Shown: positions 1 through 9,247, counted from the stretch's first letter. The stretch is DNA of 30,580 bases from Candidatus Brocadiales bacterium (GCA_030586765.1 JAUQZZ010000004.1:1-30580); one strand, 5' to 3'. Notes: a model not told the origin generated them from the sequence alone. Program-made: numbers and translations.

Positions 1-227
1 GTATAAAGGTGCCGCTCCCTGAATCAGACCCCACGATAGATTCTGTAAGTTCCATCTGGGCATCGGCTAATTGGGCCGAACGGGAGTGCTGGGACCTCTT
101 TGGCATAAGGTTTAATGAACATCCCGATTTGAGACGAATCCTGCTTTACGAGCAATTTCAGGGCCATCCCCTCAGGAAGGATTATCCTGTGGATAAACGC
201 CAACCTCTCATAGGCCCTAAGAACTAG
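1..227 (+). CDS. nuoC: NADH-quinone oxidoreductase subunit C (3' part)
   Basis: This is the C-terminal part of the 30-kDa subunit of the peripheral arm of complex I, which packs against NuoD. The reading frame is open to the left edge (Ile-Lys precede the first GTG at position 9), so the gene begins outside the window and this GTG is not a real start. The family signature is clear: an Ala-Asn-Trp-x-Glu-Arg-Glu segment, then Asp-Leu-Phe-Gly-Ile, then a His-Pro-Asp-Leu-Arg-Arg-Ile-Leu stretch, ending in the usual Leu-Arg-Lys-Asp-Tyr-Pro tail. About 75 residues are visible. It stops 6 bp before nuoD, so C and D are separate proteins here, unlike the fused NuoCD of enterobacteria. Confidence 0.96.
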   Translation, partial: IKVPLPESDPTIDSVSSIWASANWAERECWDLFGIRFNEHPDLRRILLYEQFQGHPLRKDYPVDKRQPLIGPKN

Positions 228-233
228 ACACCC

Positions 234-1442
234 ATGGACAAGGTAGCCACACTAGCTAGTGAACTCCACAGCAGGGAAATGACCCTGCATATGGGCCCCT
301 CTCACCCTGCTATGCATGGCACCATAAGGATCTTCCTGGAGCTTGATGGTGAGACGGTGGTCCGCTCCGATGTCAATATAGGCTATCTCCATAGGGCCTT
401 TGAGAAGATGTGTGAGAACCGCACCTACCATCAGGCCATTATCTACACCGATAGGCTCAACTATGTCTCTCCTCTTATAAATAATTTTGGTTATGCCATG
501 GCAGTAGAAAAGATGTTTGGTGTAGAAGTGCCTGAACGCTGCAAATATATCCGCGTGATAATGAGCGAGATATGCCGAGTTACAGACCACCTTACTAACG
601 TAGGGGCTACTGCCATGGAGTTGGGTGCCTTTACCGCCTTTCTTTATATGCTGAAGGCCAGGGAATGGTTGTGGCAGTTGATAGAGGCTGCCTCAGGAGG
701 CAGGGGGGTGACCCCCAGTTATGTAAGGATAGGTGGGGTGAAGGATGACCTTCCCGAGGGCTTTCAGGGCAGGACCCTGGAGGCCCTCCGAAAGGTGAGG
801 GAGGTGGTAAGAGAGGTCCATGGACTCCTTACCAAGAACAGGATCTTTGTGGACAGGACCAAGGGGGTAGGGGTAATTACCTCTGAGGAGGCCATCTCTT
901 ACGGTTTTACTGGACCCTGTCTCCGTTCCACAGGGGTAGGCTATGATGTAAGGAAGGCCCAACCCTACATGGTTTATGACCGCATGGACTTTGAGGTGCC
1001 TGTGGGCACAAAGGGCGATAACTATGATAGATACCTCTGCCGGATGGAGGAAATGGAACAGAGTATGAGAATCATCGAACAGGCCCTGGTTGCCCTGCCT
1101 GCAGGCCCTGTAAAGGTGGCAGATAATAGGATAACCTTCCCTACCAAACAGGAAGTCTATAGCAACATGGAGTCCCTGATACACCACTTTAAGCTCCTTA
1201 TGTATGACCACGGTATCAGGCCTCCGAAGGGGGAGGTTTATCAGGCTGTGGAGGGGGCCAACGGTGAGTTGGGTTTTTACCTGGTTAGTGACGGTACGGA
1301 CAGGCCTTATAGGCTCAGGTGCAGGGGGCCATGTTTTTACATCATGTCTGGCCTCTCAAGGATGATTAATGGCGGCATGATAGCCGATATAGTTCCTACC
1401 TTTGGCTCAATGAATATGATTGGTGGGGAGTGTGACAGGTGA
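234..1442 (+). CDS. nuoD: NADH-quinone oxidoreductase subunit D
   Basis: This is the 49-kDa subunit of complex I, which lines the quinone-binding pocket together with NuoB. At 402 residues it is full length for a stand-alone NuoD. The N-terminal HMGPSHPAMHG segment carries the His expected near the quinone headgroup. The middle has DRLNYVSPL and ELGAFTAFLY. The protein ends in the conserved DIVPTFGSMNMIGGECDR tail, where NiFe-hydrogenase homologues would carry metal-binding cysteines. It starts at ATG 6 bp after nuoC. The stop overlaps the GTG start of nuoE by 4 bp (GTGA), which suggests translational coupling. Confidence 0.97.
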   Translation: MDKVATLASELHSREMTLHMGPSHPAMHGTIRIFLELDGETVVRSDVNIGYLHRAFEKMCENRTYHQAIIYTDRLNYVSPLINNFGYAMAVEKMFGVEVPERCKYIRVIMSEICRVTDHLTNVGATAMELGAFTAFLYMLKAREWLWQLIEAASGGRGVTPSYVRIGGVKDDLPEGFQGRTLEALRKVREVVREVHGLLTKNRIFVDRTKGVGVITSEEAISYGFTGPCLRSTGVGYDVRKAQPYMVYDRMDFEVPVGTKGDNYDRYLCRMEEMEQSMRIIEQALVALPAGPVKVADNRITFPTKQEVYSNMESLIHHFKLLMYDHGIRPPKGEVYQAVEGANGELGFYLVSDGTDRPYRLRCRGPCFYIMSGLSRMINGGMIADIVPTFGSMNMIGGECDR

Positions 1443-1918
1443 GTAAGGGGTTAGAATTCTCCAAGAAGACCAAGGAAAGGCTTCAGGCTATAGTGGCCAA
1501 ATACCCTGAGAAGGGGGCTGCCCTGTTGCCCACCTTGTGGTTGGCCCAGAGGGAGTTTTCTGCCATTACCCCGGAGGTAGAGGAGTACGTGGCAGGTCTC
1601 CTGGGGCTTTCCCTTGTAAGGGTGCATGAGGCCCTCAGCTTTTATACCATGTACACGCCCCAGCCCCTGGGCAAATACCACATACAGCTCTGCACCAACA
1701 TAAGCTGTAGCCTTTTAGGGGCAGAGGAGCTCTTAGCATACCTGAAGAAAAGGCTGAATATAGAGGCAGGGGAGACCACACCAGATAAAAAGTTTACCCT
1801 CTCTACTGTAGAGTGCCTGGGATACTGTGGTACTGCCCCTGTGATGCGCCTGAACGAAACTTTCTATGAGAATCTTACAGAGAATGGCATTGATCAGATA
1901 CTGAGGAAACTACCTTAG
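1439..1918 (+). CDS. nuoE: NADH-quinone oxidoreductase subunit E
   Basis: This is the 24-kDa thioredoxin-fold subunit of the NADH-oxidising module, and it holds the [2Fe-2S] cluster N1a. At 159 residues it has the normal short bacterial length. The four expected ligands are visible as C85-x4-C90 and C126-x3-C130. The gene starts with GTG inside the nuoD stop (4-bp overlap), with a GGGGAG ribosome-binding site about 7 nt upstream. It lies 3 bp before nuoF, its structural partner. Confidence 0.97.
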   Translation: MSKGLEFSKKTKERLQAIVAKYPEKGAALLPTLWLAQREFSAITPEVEEYVAGLLGLSLVRVHEALSFYTMYTPQPLGKYHIQLCTNISCSLLGAEELLAYLKKRLNIEAGETTPDKKFTLSTVECLGYCGTAPVMRLNETFYENLTENGIDQILRKLP

Positions 1919-1921
1919 ATT

Positions 1922-3175
1922 ATGCCTGAGCTAGTTCTTACAAAGAACGTAGGAAAGAAGGATTCCCATACCCTGGGTATTTACGAACAAGGTGGGGGCT
2001 ACCAGGCCTTGAAAAAGGCCCTCCTGGAGATGAAGCCAGAAGATGTGATAAAGGAGGTGGATAAGTCAGGCCTCAGGGGGAGGGGAGGCGCAGGCTTCCC
2101 AGCAGGGAAGAAATGGAGCTTTATCCCTAAAGAAGCGCCAAAACCCAAATACCTCACGGTAAATGCCGATGAGGGGGAGCCTGGTACCTTTAAGGATAGA
2201 GTCATTATGGAGAACGACCCCCATATGCTGGTGGAGGGGTCCATTATAACCTCCTATGCCATTGGTATATACCAGGCCTATATATACGTCAGAGGGGAAT
2301 ACACAAGGTCTATATCCAGGCTAGAAGATGCCATAAACGAGGCCTATGCCAGGGGCTACCTGGGAAAGAATATCCTGGATACGGGGTATTACCTGGACAT
2401 GGCCGTCCACCCTGGGGCTGGCGCCTATATCTGTGGGGAAGAGACGGCACTCCTTGAGTCCCTGGAAGGGAAAAAGGGCCAGCCCAGGATGAAACCCCCA
2501 TTCCCTGCTATAGTGGGCCTCTTTCAAGGCCCCACAGTTATAAATAATGTAGAGACTATAGCCTGCGTACCCCACATCATAAAAAACGGTGGAGAGTGGT
2601 TTAATAACCTGGGTGCCCCAGGGGTAGGTGGCGGCATAAAACTCTTTCCAGTAAGTGGACACGTCAAAAAGCCTGGCGTTTATGAACTACCTGTGGGTAC
2701 ACCCCTTAGGGAGATTATATACAATTATGCAGGGGGGGTAAGGGGGGATAAGAAGGTTAAGGCCGTGATTCCAGGGGGCTCCTCCGCTCCTGTCCTGAAG
2801 GTGGAAGAGATTGATGTAAAGATGGATTTCAACTCCCTGGCTGCCATAGGAAGCATGATGGGTTCAGGGGCAATAATAGTAATGGATGAGGATACTGACT
2901 TGGTAAAGACCCTCAGGATACTGATAAAGTTCTATGCTCATGAGTCTTGCGGCAAGTGCACCCCTTGCAGGGAGGGGACAGGCTGGATGGCAAAGATAAT
3001 AACCAGGATTGAGAAAGGACAAGGGGAGTCCTCAGACCTGGATGCCCTCCTGGACATAGCCAACGGTATAAGGGGTAGGACCCTATGCCCCATGGGAGAT
3101 GCAGCCGCCATGCCCGTACAGAGTTTTGTGACCAAATTCAGGGGAGAGTTTGAGGATTACATAAAAAGAGGTTAG
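1922..3175 (+). CDS. nuoF: NADH-quinone oxidoreductase subunit F
   Basis: This is the 51-kDa subunit that binds NADH and FMN and carries the [4Fe-4S] cluster N3, so it is the electron entry point of complex I. It has 417 residues, typical for the family. The Gly-rich stretch SGLRGRGGAGFPAGKKW (about residues 50-66) and NADEGEPGTFKDR form the FMN/NADH site. Cluster ligands are the CGKCTPCREGTG motif near residue 343 and a later Cys in RTLCPMGD near residue 389. It is tightly spaced between nuoE and nuoG. Confidence 0.98.
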   Translation: MPELVLTKNVGKKDSHTLGIYEQGGGYQALKKALLEMKPEDVIKEVDKSGLRGRGGAGFPAGKKWSFIPKEAPKPKYLTVNADEGEPGTFKDRVIMENDPHMLVEGSIITSYAIGIYQAYIYVRGEYTRSISRLEDAINEAYARGYLGKNILDTGYYLDMAVHPGAGAYICGEETALLESLEGKKGQPRMKPPFPAIVGLFQGPTVINNVETIACVPHIIKNGGEWFNNLGAPGVGGGIKLFPVSGHVKKPGVYELPVGTPLREIIYNYAGGVRGDKKVKAVIPGGSSAPVLKVEEIDVKMDFNSLAAIGSMMGSGAIIVMDEDTDLVKTLRILIKFYAHESCGKCTPCREGTGWMAKIITRIEKGQGESSDLDALLDIANGIRGRTLCPMGDAAAMPVQSFVTKFRGEFEDYIKRG

Positions 3176-3177
3176 AG

Positions 3178-4791
3178 ATGCCAACCCTTGTTATTGATGA
3201 CCAAAAGGTGACGGTAGACCCTGGAACTACCATAATTCAGGCTGCCAAGAAACTGGATATCACCATCCCACACTACTGCTATCATCCCAGGCTTAAGAGC
3301 GTGGATATGTGCAGGATGTGTCTGGTGGAGGTAAAGGATATTCCCAAGCTCCAGACGGCCTGTTCCACCCAGGTGAGGGATAATATGGTGGTTTTTACTA
3401 ACAATCAAAAGGTCTTAGACGCCAGGCGGAGCGTACTGGAGTTTCTGCTGATAAATCACCCCTTGGACTGCCCCATCTGCGATAAGGCTGGAGAGTGCAT
3501 GCTCCAGGACTTCTACTTCCAGTTCAGCCGCCATACCAGCAAATTCAAGGAAAAGAAGCAGAAAAAACATAAGGTAGTGAACCTGGGTCCAAAGATAGTC
3601 CTCGATTCAGAGAGGTGCATCCTATGTGCCAGGTGTGTGAGGTTCCTCAAGGAGGTGGTAGGGACAGAGGAACTGGGCATTTTTGATAGGGGCGACCATT
3701 CTGAGATAGGGATTTATCCTGGAAGACCCCTTGAAAACAATTATCAGGGCAACCTAGCAGATGTCTGCCCTGTAGGGGCCCTAACAGCAAAGGACTTCCG
3801 CTTCGCATGTAGGTCATGGTTTCTCTGTCAGGAGAACTCTATATGCCCCGGCTGTTCCACTGGCTGCAACGTGTTGGTTCATTCCAGTGAGAGGTCTTAC
3901 GACAAGACCTTACGCAGGGTTTATAGACTCACTCCCAGGGACAATGACGAGGTCAATCAGAGCTGGCTCTGCGACGTGGGGCGCTACGGATACCACTTCG
4001 TGGACGACCCAGACAGGCTAACCGCACCCTCCTTAAAGAGAGGCGAAGAGTATGTAAAGGTAGATTGGGATACCGCCTTCCGTGAGGTCGCCCAAAGGCT
4101 AAGGGGCATCTTTGAGAGATACAGCCCTTCTTCCCTGGGTATAATTCCTTCACCACAGCTTACAAATGAAGACCTCTACATGGTAAAGAAATTCTTTAAT
4201 GAGACGCTTTGTATAACGAACATCGATTTTAAACTCCCAGGGTGGAACCAAGGACAGGGCGATGGCTTCCTACTTAAGGCTGACAGGAACCCTAACACCA
4301 TGGGTGCTGAGCTCCTTGGGCTAAGCGGAATAGGGCCACAGGCAGGGGAGATAATAGAGAAGACCCGACTGGGGGAGATAAAGGCCCTTTATTTGGTGGG
4401 TAGCGACCCTGCCAGATACCTGGGAGAAGAAAAGATAGCCAGTGCCCTATCCAGGGCGCAATTAGTGGTCTTTCAGGGGAGCAACTATAATTATGCCTGT
4501 AAATTTGCCCATGCCATCCTCCCAGGAGCCACCTTTGTAGAGAAGGAGGGCACCTTTACTAACGCTCAGGCCAGGGTGCAGAAGATAAATCAGGCCCTGA
4601 GGCCACTGGGAGAGTCACTGCCTGACTGGAAAATAATCTTAGGACTTGCCCTTACCATGGGTTATTACTTCCCATACAAGGCCGCTGAAGACATCTTCAA
4701 AGACATAGCCAGGGAGGTCACGGGTTTTTCGGGTCTGGACTACAAGAAGGTAGGAGATAAGGGTATAAAACTTGCCCTTTCTGGGGGATAA
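3178..4791 (+). CDS. nuoG: NADH-quinone oxidoreductase subunit G (short form)
   Basis: This is the 75-kDa iron-sulfur subunit that relays electrons from NuoF towards NuoI. Visible ligands in order are C34, C45, C48 and C62 ([2Fe-2S] N1b), H94, C98, C101 and C107 (His-Cys cluster N5), C147, C150, C153 and C197 (N4), and C223, C226, C230 and C265, which match the arrangement of the optional N7 cluster. The rest resembles a molybdopterin-oxidoreductase domain, with a late segment containing HAILPGATFVEKEGTFTN. At 537 residues it is much shorter than the roughly 800-900 residues of enterobacterial NuoG, mostly from loss of the distal molybdopterin-fold region. It starts 2 bp after nuoF. Confidence 0.96.
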   Translation: MPTLVIDDQKVTVDPGTTIIQAAKKLDITIPHYCYHPRLKSVDMCRMCLVEVKDIPKLQTACSTQVRDNMVVFTNNQKVLDARRSVLEFLLINHPLDCPICDKAGECMLQDFYFQFSRHTSKFKEKKQKKHKVVNLGPKIVLDSERCILCARCVRFLKEVVGTEELGIFDRGDHSEIGIYPGRPLENNYQGNLADVCPVGALTAKDFRFACRSWFLCQENSICPGCSTGCNVLVHSSERSYDKTLRRVYRLTPRDNDEVNQSWLCDVGRYGYHFVDDPDRLTAPSLKRGEEYVKVDWDTAFREVAQRLRGIFERYSPSSLGIIPSPQLTNEDLYMVKKFFNETLCITNIDFKLPGWNQGQGDGFLLKADRNPNTMGAELLGLSGIGPQAGEIIEKTRLGEIKALYLVGSDPARYLGEEKIASALSRAQLVVFQGSNYNYACKFAHAILPGATFVEKEGTFTNAQARVQKINQALRPLGESLPDWKIILGLALTMGYYFPYKAAEDIFKDIAREVTGFSGLDYKKVGDKGIKLALSGG

Positions 4792-4794
4792 AGC

Positions 4795-5880
4795 GTGTTT
4801 ATAGATGTAGCTATCACCCTGCTCAAGATTGCCTTTGTCTTTGGACTGGTGTTGAACATTGCAGGGATATTAGGCTGGGCAGAGAGGAAGCAGAGTGCGG
4901 TGATGCAGGACCGAATAGGGGCAAACCGTGCCGACATCCTGGGCCTCAGGCTCTTCGGGCTCTTCCATCCTATAGCTGATATTGTAAAGGTGATAACAAA
5001 GGAGGACTGGATACCACCAGGGGGAGACAAATTCCTACATACCCTGGCCCCTTTCCTTGCCCTCTTTACTGCCCTGGCGGTCTTTGCAGTCATCCCCTTT
5101 GGAGACACCTTGCACATAGCTGGAAGAGATATACCCTTAGTGATAGCGGACCTCAATGTAGGGATACTTTTCGTCATTGCCTTTGGGTCTCTTGGTATCT
5201 ATAGTGTGGTGCTGGCCGGATGGTCCTCGGACAACAAATACTCGCTTCTGGGCAGTATGAGGGCCGCTGCCCAGGTCATCTCCTATGAATTGGCCCTGGC
5301 CCTTTCCGTAGTAGGGGTCATTATGGCCTATGGTTCTGTAGAACTGGACGACATAGCCAGGGCCCAGGGTCAGTACGTCCTGGGCATCATACCCTACTGG
5401 GGGGTAATAGCCCAGCCCCTGGGCTTTCTTATCTTTTTCGCTGCTGCCATGGCGGAGACAAAGCGTACGCCCTTCGACCTCCCAGAGTGTGAATCGGAGA
5501 TAATTGGCTACTTTACAGAATATAGCGGGTTTAAATTCCTGGCCTTCTGGATGGGGGAGTTTATAGAAGTAATAGCCGTGGCTGGGGTAGTAACGACCCT
5601 CTACTTTGGTGGATGGCAGGTTCCTTTTATAGACAGCCAGGGTTTCTTTGTACCGGGTCTTTTTACCATACCCTTGCCCCATCTCTTGGTAGTGGTTATC
5701 CAGGTGACGGCTTTTATTCTGAAGGTGTGCTTCTTCTGCTGGTTTATGCTCCTGGTGAGGTGGACCCTGCCCAGGTTTCGCTACGACCAACTCATGGGTT
5801 TTGGCTGGAAGTTTCTTCTGCCCCTTGCCTTTCTAAACGTGATTTTATCTGGGGTTATATTTATGAGTTTTGAGGGCTAA
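4795..5880 (+). CDS. nuoH: NADH-quinone oxidoreductase subunit H
   Basis: This is the membrane subunit at the junction of the two arms of complex I, forming part of the quinone cavity and the E-channel. It has 361 residues and about eight hydrophobic segments. Hallmarks are GWAERKQSAVMQDRIGANRA near residue 30, a FHPIADIVK loop, and the charged loop AETKRTPFDLPECESEIIGY near residues 220-240. The start is GTG with a purine-rich GGGGGA site just upstream, 3 bp after the nuoG stop. Confidence 0.97.
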   Translation: MFIDVAITLLKIAFVFGLVLNIAGILGWAERKQSAVMQDRIGANRADILGLRLFGLFHPIADIVKVITKEDWIPPGGDKFLHTLAPFLALFTALAVFAVIPFGDTLHIAGRDIPLVIADLNVGILFVIAFGSLGIYSVVLAGWSSDNKYSLLGSMRAAAQVISYELALALSVVGVIMAYGSVELDDIARAQGQYVLGIIPYWGVIAQPLGFLIFFAAAMAETKRTPFDLPECESEIIGYFTEYSGFKFLAFWMGEFIEVIAVAGVVTTLYFGGWQVPFIDSQGFFVPGLFTIPLPHLLVVVIQVTAFILKVCFFCWFMLLVRWTLPRFRYDQLMGFGWKFLLPLAFLNVILSGVIFMSFEG

Positions 5881-5883
5881 AAG

Positions 5884-6459
5884 ATGAAGATTGTAGGGCA
5901 CAAATTGTCTTTTCTAGAAAATATCTATCTCTTCGAGATAGTGAGGGGGCTTGTAATAACCACTCGCCACTTCTTCTATAATATGTTCTTCCATATTGCG
6001 CATCTCTTAGGATACCAGCAGGATGTTGAGGCAGCGGTAACCATTCAGTATCCGGAGCAGACCATCCCTGTATCAAAGAGGTGGAGGGGAGTACACAGGA
6101 TAAATACCAGGCCTGATGGCTCCCCAAGGTGTGTGGCTTGTATGCTTTGTGAGACTGTTTGCCCTGTACAGTGTATCCATATAGTAGCTGAGGAGCATCC
6201 AGACCCAGCCATAGAGAAATATCCCGTGAGTTTTGAGGTAGATGTAACCAGGTGTTGCTGGTGTGGGATGTGTGAGGAGGCCTGTCCTGTGGATGCCATC
6301 TATATGGACAGTGGTAAGATACCCAAGGCAGGCTACAGCCGTCAGGACCTGGTTTATGACAAGGAGACCTTGACAAAAGAGGTTCCCCTCCCCGGCTACC
6401 AGCGGAGCCTTAACCCCCCTGGGGCAGGTGCACCAAAAGTTAACCCTATGGGGCTCTAA
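5884..6459 (+). CDS. nuoI: NADH-quinone oxidoreductase subunit I
   Basis: This is the 8Fe ferredoxin-like subunit of complex I, carrying clusters N6a and N6b and passing electrons to N2 in NuoB. It has 191 residues. Two complete motifs of the type C-x2-C-x2-C-x3-C-P are present: CVACMLCETVCP starting near residue 83 and CCWCGMCEEACP starting near residue 123, where the second Cys of the CC pair or the first may be the ligand. The N-terminal 40 residues contain the amphipathic segment that sits on the membrane. The stop overlaps the nuoJ start by one base (TAATG). Confidence 0.97.
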   Translation: MKIVGHKLSFLENIYLFEIVRGLVITTRHFFYNMFFHIAHLLGYQQDVEAAVTIQYPEQTIPVSKRWRGVHRINTRPDGSPRCVACMLCETVCPVQCIHIVAEEHPDPAIEKYPVSFEVDVTRCCWCGMCEEACPVDAIYMDSGKIPKAGYSRQDLVYDKETLTKEVPLPGYQRSLNPPGAGAPKVNPMGL

Positions 6460-6950
6460 TGGAGTTGATACAGTTTTATATAGTAGCTGCAATAACCATC
6501 TCCTCCGCCGTATCTGTAATTATGCAAGGGAGGGTGATGTACAGTATTTTATCCCTGATAGTGACCTTGCTTTCTGTGGCCTGGATTTATGCCATACTTA
6601 ACGCATCCTTTCTTGCTGTAGTACAGGTTATTCTTTATGCCGGGGCTATAGTAGTGCTCTTTGTCTTTGCTGTGATGATGTTGAGGTATGAGGAGATAGA
6701 ACCCCAGCGTATGCGTACCGGCCTTATTGGGTGCTTGGGACTGCTGGTAGCCCTCTTTTTCATTTTTGAGCTTATCTTATCCTCAGCCACGGGCCCTTTT
6801 GTAGAGGAGGCCACCCTTTCAGCAGATTTTGGGAGCATAAAATCTGTTGGGGCTATACTCTATACCCAATACCTTGTACCTCTGGAATTGGCCTCTATAC
6901 TCCTCCTCGTAGCAGTGGTGGGGGCGGCGCTATTTTCTAAGAGGGGCTAA
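6459..6950 (+). CDS. nuoJ: NADH-quinone oxidoreductase subunit J
   Basis: This is a small membrane subunit of complex I that lies next to NuoH and NuoK in the proton path. It has 163 residues and five hydrophobic segments. Family marks are the early SVIMQGRVMYSILSL segment and the central VQVILYAGAIVVLFVFAVMML helix, which contains the pi-bulge region. The C-terminal half is less conserved, as is usual. The start codon shares a base with the nuoI stop. Confidence 0.95.
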   Translation: MELIQFYIVAAITISSAVSVIMQGRVMYSILSLIVTLLSVAWIYAILNASFLAVVQVILYAGAIVVLFVFAVMMLRYEEIEPQRMRTGLIGCLGLLVALFFIFELILSSATGPFVEEATLSADFGSIKSVGAILYTQYLVPLELASILLLVAVVGAALFSKRG

Positions 6951-6968
6951 TTTTTTCTTAAGGAGCAA

Positions 6969-7271
6969 ATGGTTACAACCTCTCATTATCTTATACTTGG
7001 ATCAGCCCTTTTCGGCATAGGGGTGCTAGGCTTTCTGATGAAAAGGAACGTCATAGTGCTCCTCATGTGTGTGGAGCTCATGATCAATGGGGCTGGTGTA
7101 TCCTTTGTAGCCCTATGTCGTCAAACGGGCTCTTTAGAAGGGCAGGTATTTGTCCTCTTTGCCATGGTGATAGCGGCGGTGGAGATAGCTGTGGGACTTT
7201 CCCTTATTCTCCTTATCTTTAGGAACAGGGCTACCCTGGACGTGGATAAGCTGGAGGTGCTGAAGTGGTAA
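6969..7271 (+). CDS. nuoK: NADH-quinone oxidoreductase subunit K
   Basis: This is the smallest antiporter-like membrane subunit of complex I, with 100 residues and three transmembrane helices, the standard length. The two membrane glutamates needed for proton transfer are at E36 (in MCVELMINGAG) and E72 (in VIAAVEIAVGLSL), the same numbering as in the E. coli protein. A strong AAGGAG ribosome-binding site lies in the 18-bp gap after nuoJ. The stop lies inside the start of nuoL. Confidence 0.97.
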   Translation: MVTTSHYLILGSALFGIGVLGFLMKRNVIVLLMCVELMINGAGVSFVALCRQTGSLEGQVFVLFAMVIAAVEIAVGLSLILLIFRNRATLDVDKLEVLKW

Positions 7272-9190
7272 AGGACAGTTGCATCGCTGGCTGCATATGG
7301 CTTATCCCTGCTTTACCCCTCCTGGGGGCCGCCTTTAACTGCCTCCTTGGTAGAAGGGTGGGTAATCTCCTGGTAGGCATAATAGGCTGCGGCAGTATAG
7401 GCCTTTCCGCTGTCCTTTCCCTTTTTATTTTTAATACCTTCCTGGCTCTTCCTGTAGAGCAGAGGCGCATAGAAGTTAATCTCTACAACTGGATACCCTC
7501 AGGGGATTTCTCTGCACCTCTTACCCTGTTGCTGGACCCCCTTTCCATGGTAATGGCTGCTATGGTCTCTGGGGTGAGCTTTCTCATACACGTCTATTCC
7601 ACGGGCTACATGCGCAAGGACGAGAGCTTTGCCCGCTACTTCTTCTACCTGAATCTTTTTGTCTTCTTTATGCTCCTGCTGGTTCTGGCTGGGAACTTCC
7701 TCGTGCTTTATATAGGATGGGAGGGTGTGGGTCTATGCTCCTATCTCCTTATAAGTTTCTGGTATGAGAGAGAATCTGCTGCCAGGGCGGGCCTTAAGGC
7801 CTTTGTGGTGACCCGCTTTGGTGACTTCTTCTTTCTCCTGGGTATATTCCTAATCTTTGTGAATTTTGGAACTATCCATTTTGGCAGCGTCTTCGAGAAG
7901 GCCCCAGAGGTTCTCAGCACCACGACTGCTACTTGGATAGCCCTCTTGATTTTTGCAGGGGCCATAGGTAAATCTGCCCAGGTGCCCCTTCATACCTGGC
8001 TTCCCGATGCCATGGAGGCCCCTACTCCTGTAAGTGCCCTCATCCACGCCGCTACCATGGTTACGGCGGGGGTATATCTGGTGGCCAGGTGCTATACCAT
8101 CTTTGAGCTTTCACCCATTGCCACACATACAGTAGGGATAGTGGGCCTTGCCACGGCCTTTATCTCTGCAACGGTAGCCCTGGTGCACAACGACATAAAG
8201 AGAATCCTTGCCTACTCCACAGTGAGCCAGCTAGGGCACATGTTCCTTGGGCTGGGTGTAGGCGCCCCTGGGGCGGCTATATTCCACCTCCTTACCCATG
8301 CCTTTGCCAAGGCCCTTTTATTCTTGGGAGCGGGTGCCGTTATCCATGCCCTCCATGAGGAGATGGATATTAAGCGTATGGGTGCCCTTAAGCAGTATAT
8401 ACCTGCTACCTTCTGGACCTTCACCATAGGGGCCCTGGCCATGTCGGGCATCCCTGGTTTTGCAGGTTTCTTTAGCAAAGATGCCATCCTCCATGCCACC
8501 TTCGTCCACGGAGGGGTGCTAGTCTGGCTCATGATATTATTAACTGCAAGTTTTACGGGCTTTTATACCTTTAGGATAGTCTTCCTGGCCTTCTTCGGCG
8601 AAAAGAGATGGGACGTCCATGTGGAAAGACCAATAGGGGTGATGACAGTACCCTTGGCGGCGTTGGCCTTTCTGGCGATAGCTGGGGGATACATGGGCGT
8701 CCCTCATGCCCTTGGGGGAATGGACAAAATAGGGGGCTTCCTTGCCCCTGTCTTCAGCAGTCACAATCCCGCTGAACCAGCCGAGGGAGGAGCCCAGGCC
8801 CCTGAGATATTGCTTATGGTAATGTCCGCCATAGCGGCCTTTGGTGGGATTGGAACGGCCTACTACTTCTACATGACACCTCAGGGAAAGGAAGCACCTA
8901 ATAGATTGAGACAGAGGGTAGCTCCCATCTACGAACTGCTCTCTAATGCCTGGTATTTTGACAGGGTCTATCAGGCGGTTTTTGTAGAACCTTTCATGAA
9001 GGCGGCAGGTTTCTTCTGGGAGGCAGTAGATAGTTCTGTGATAGATAATGCCGTGAGGGGCGTAGCGAATTCCTTTCTAGGAGGGGGTAGTATTGTACCC
9101 AAGCTTCAGATAGGTGCAGTGCGTTGGTACGCCCTTTTTATGGTTCTAGGGATAACCGTTATGTTGGGTTACGTCTTCTTGTTAATGTAA
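7265..9190 (+). CDS. nuoL: NADH-quinone oxidoreductase subunit L
   Basis: This is the distal antiporter-like proton pump of complex I, with 641 residues. Key residues are the glutamate of GWEGVGLCSYLL (E153), the Lys in GKSAQVPLHTWLPDAMEAPTPVSALIHAA, and later membrane His/Lys residues. The C-terminal end has the long amphipathic lateral-helix region and a last transmembrane helix, as expected for NuoL and not for NuoM or NuoN. The start is GTG and overlaps the nuoK stop by 7 bp. Confidence 0.97.
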   Translation: MVKDSCIAGCIWLIPALPLLGAAFNCLLGRRVGNLLVGIIGCGSIGLSAVLSLFIFNTFLALPVEQRRIEVNLYNWIPSGDFSAPLTLLLDPLSMVMAAMVSGVSFLIHVYSTGYMRKDESFARYFFYLNLFVFFMLLLVLAGNFLVLYIGWEGVGLCSYLLISFWYERESAARAGLKAFVVTRFGDFFFLLGIFLIFVNFGTIHFGSVFEKAPEVLSTTTATWIALLIFAGAIGKSAQVPLHTWLPDAMEAPTPVSALIHAATMVTAGVYLVARCYTIFELSPIATHTVGIVGLATAFISATVALVHNDIKRILAYSTVSQLGHMFLGLGVGAPGAAIFHLLTHAFAKALLFLGAGAVIHALHEEMDIKRMGALKQYIPATFWTFTIGALAMSGIPGFAGFFSKDAILHATFVHGGVLVWLMILLTASFTGFYTFRIVFLAFFGEKRWDVHVERPIGVMTVPLAALAFLAIAGGYMGVPHALGGMDKIGGFLAPVFSSHNPAEPAEGGAQAPEILLMVMSAIAAFGGIGTAYYFYMTPQGKEAPNRLRQRVAPIYELLSNAWYFDRVYQAVFVEPFMKAAGFFWEAVDSSVIDNAVRGVANSFLGGGSIVPKLQIGAVRWYALFMVLGITVMLGYVFLLM

Positions 9191-9192
9191 TT

Positions 9193-9218
9193 GTCCGCCA
9201 TGTCTGCCTTAGGCGGAC
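9193..9218 (+). repeat. Palindromic repeat copy 1, nuoL-nuoM spacer
   Basis: Two left arms share one right arm. GTCCGCC at 9193-9199 is the exact reverse complement of GGCGGAC at 9212-9218. GTCTGCC at 9202-9208, separated from the right arm only by TTA, matches it with one G-T wobble. The core is the same as the copies at 11370-11384 and 12290-12304. It fills most of the short spacer between the nuoL stop and the nuoM ribosome-binding site, and could form an RNA hairpin between the two genes. Confidence 0.75.
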
Positions 9219-9247
9219 CCGGGGAGCTCCTAAAGGGGGCGACTACT

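Noticed and set aside
5137..5790. 217-codon open frame antisense to nuoH
   Set aside because: It is fully covered by a certain gene on the other strand, its product is Lys/Gly/Pro/His/Tyr-rich without any motif, and it has no ribosome-binding site of note.
9191..9247. Upstream TTG start that would lengthen NuoM by 19 residues
   Set aside because: The added residues come mostly from the palindromic repeat, there is no ribosome-binding site before the TTG, and the ATG at 9248 has one and places the key glutamate at residue 144.
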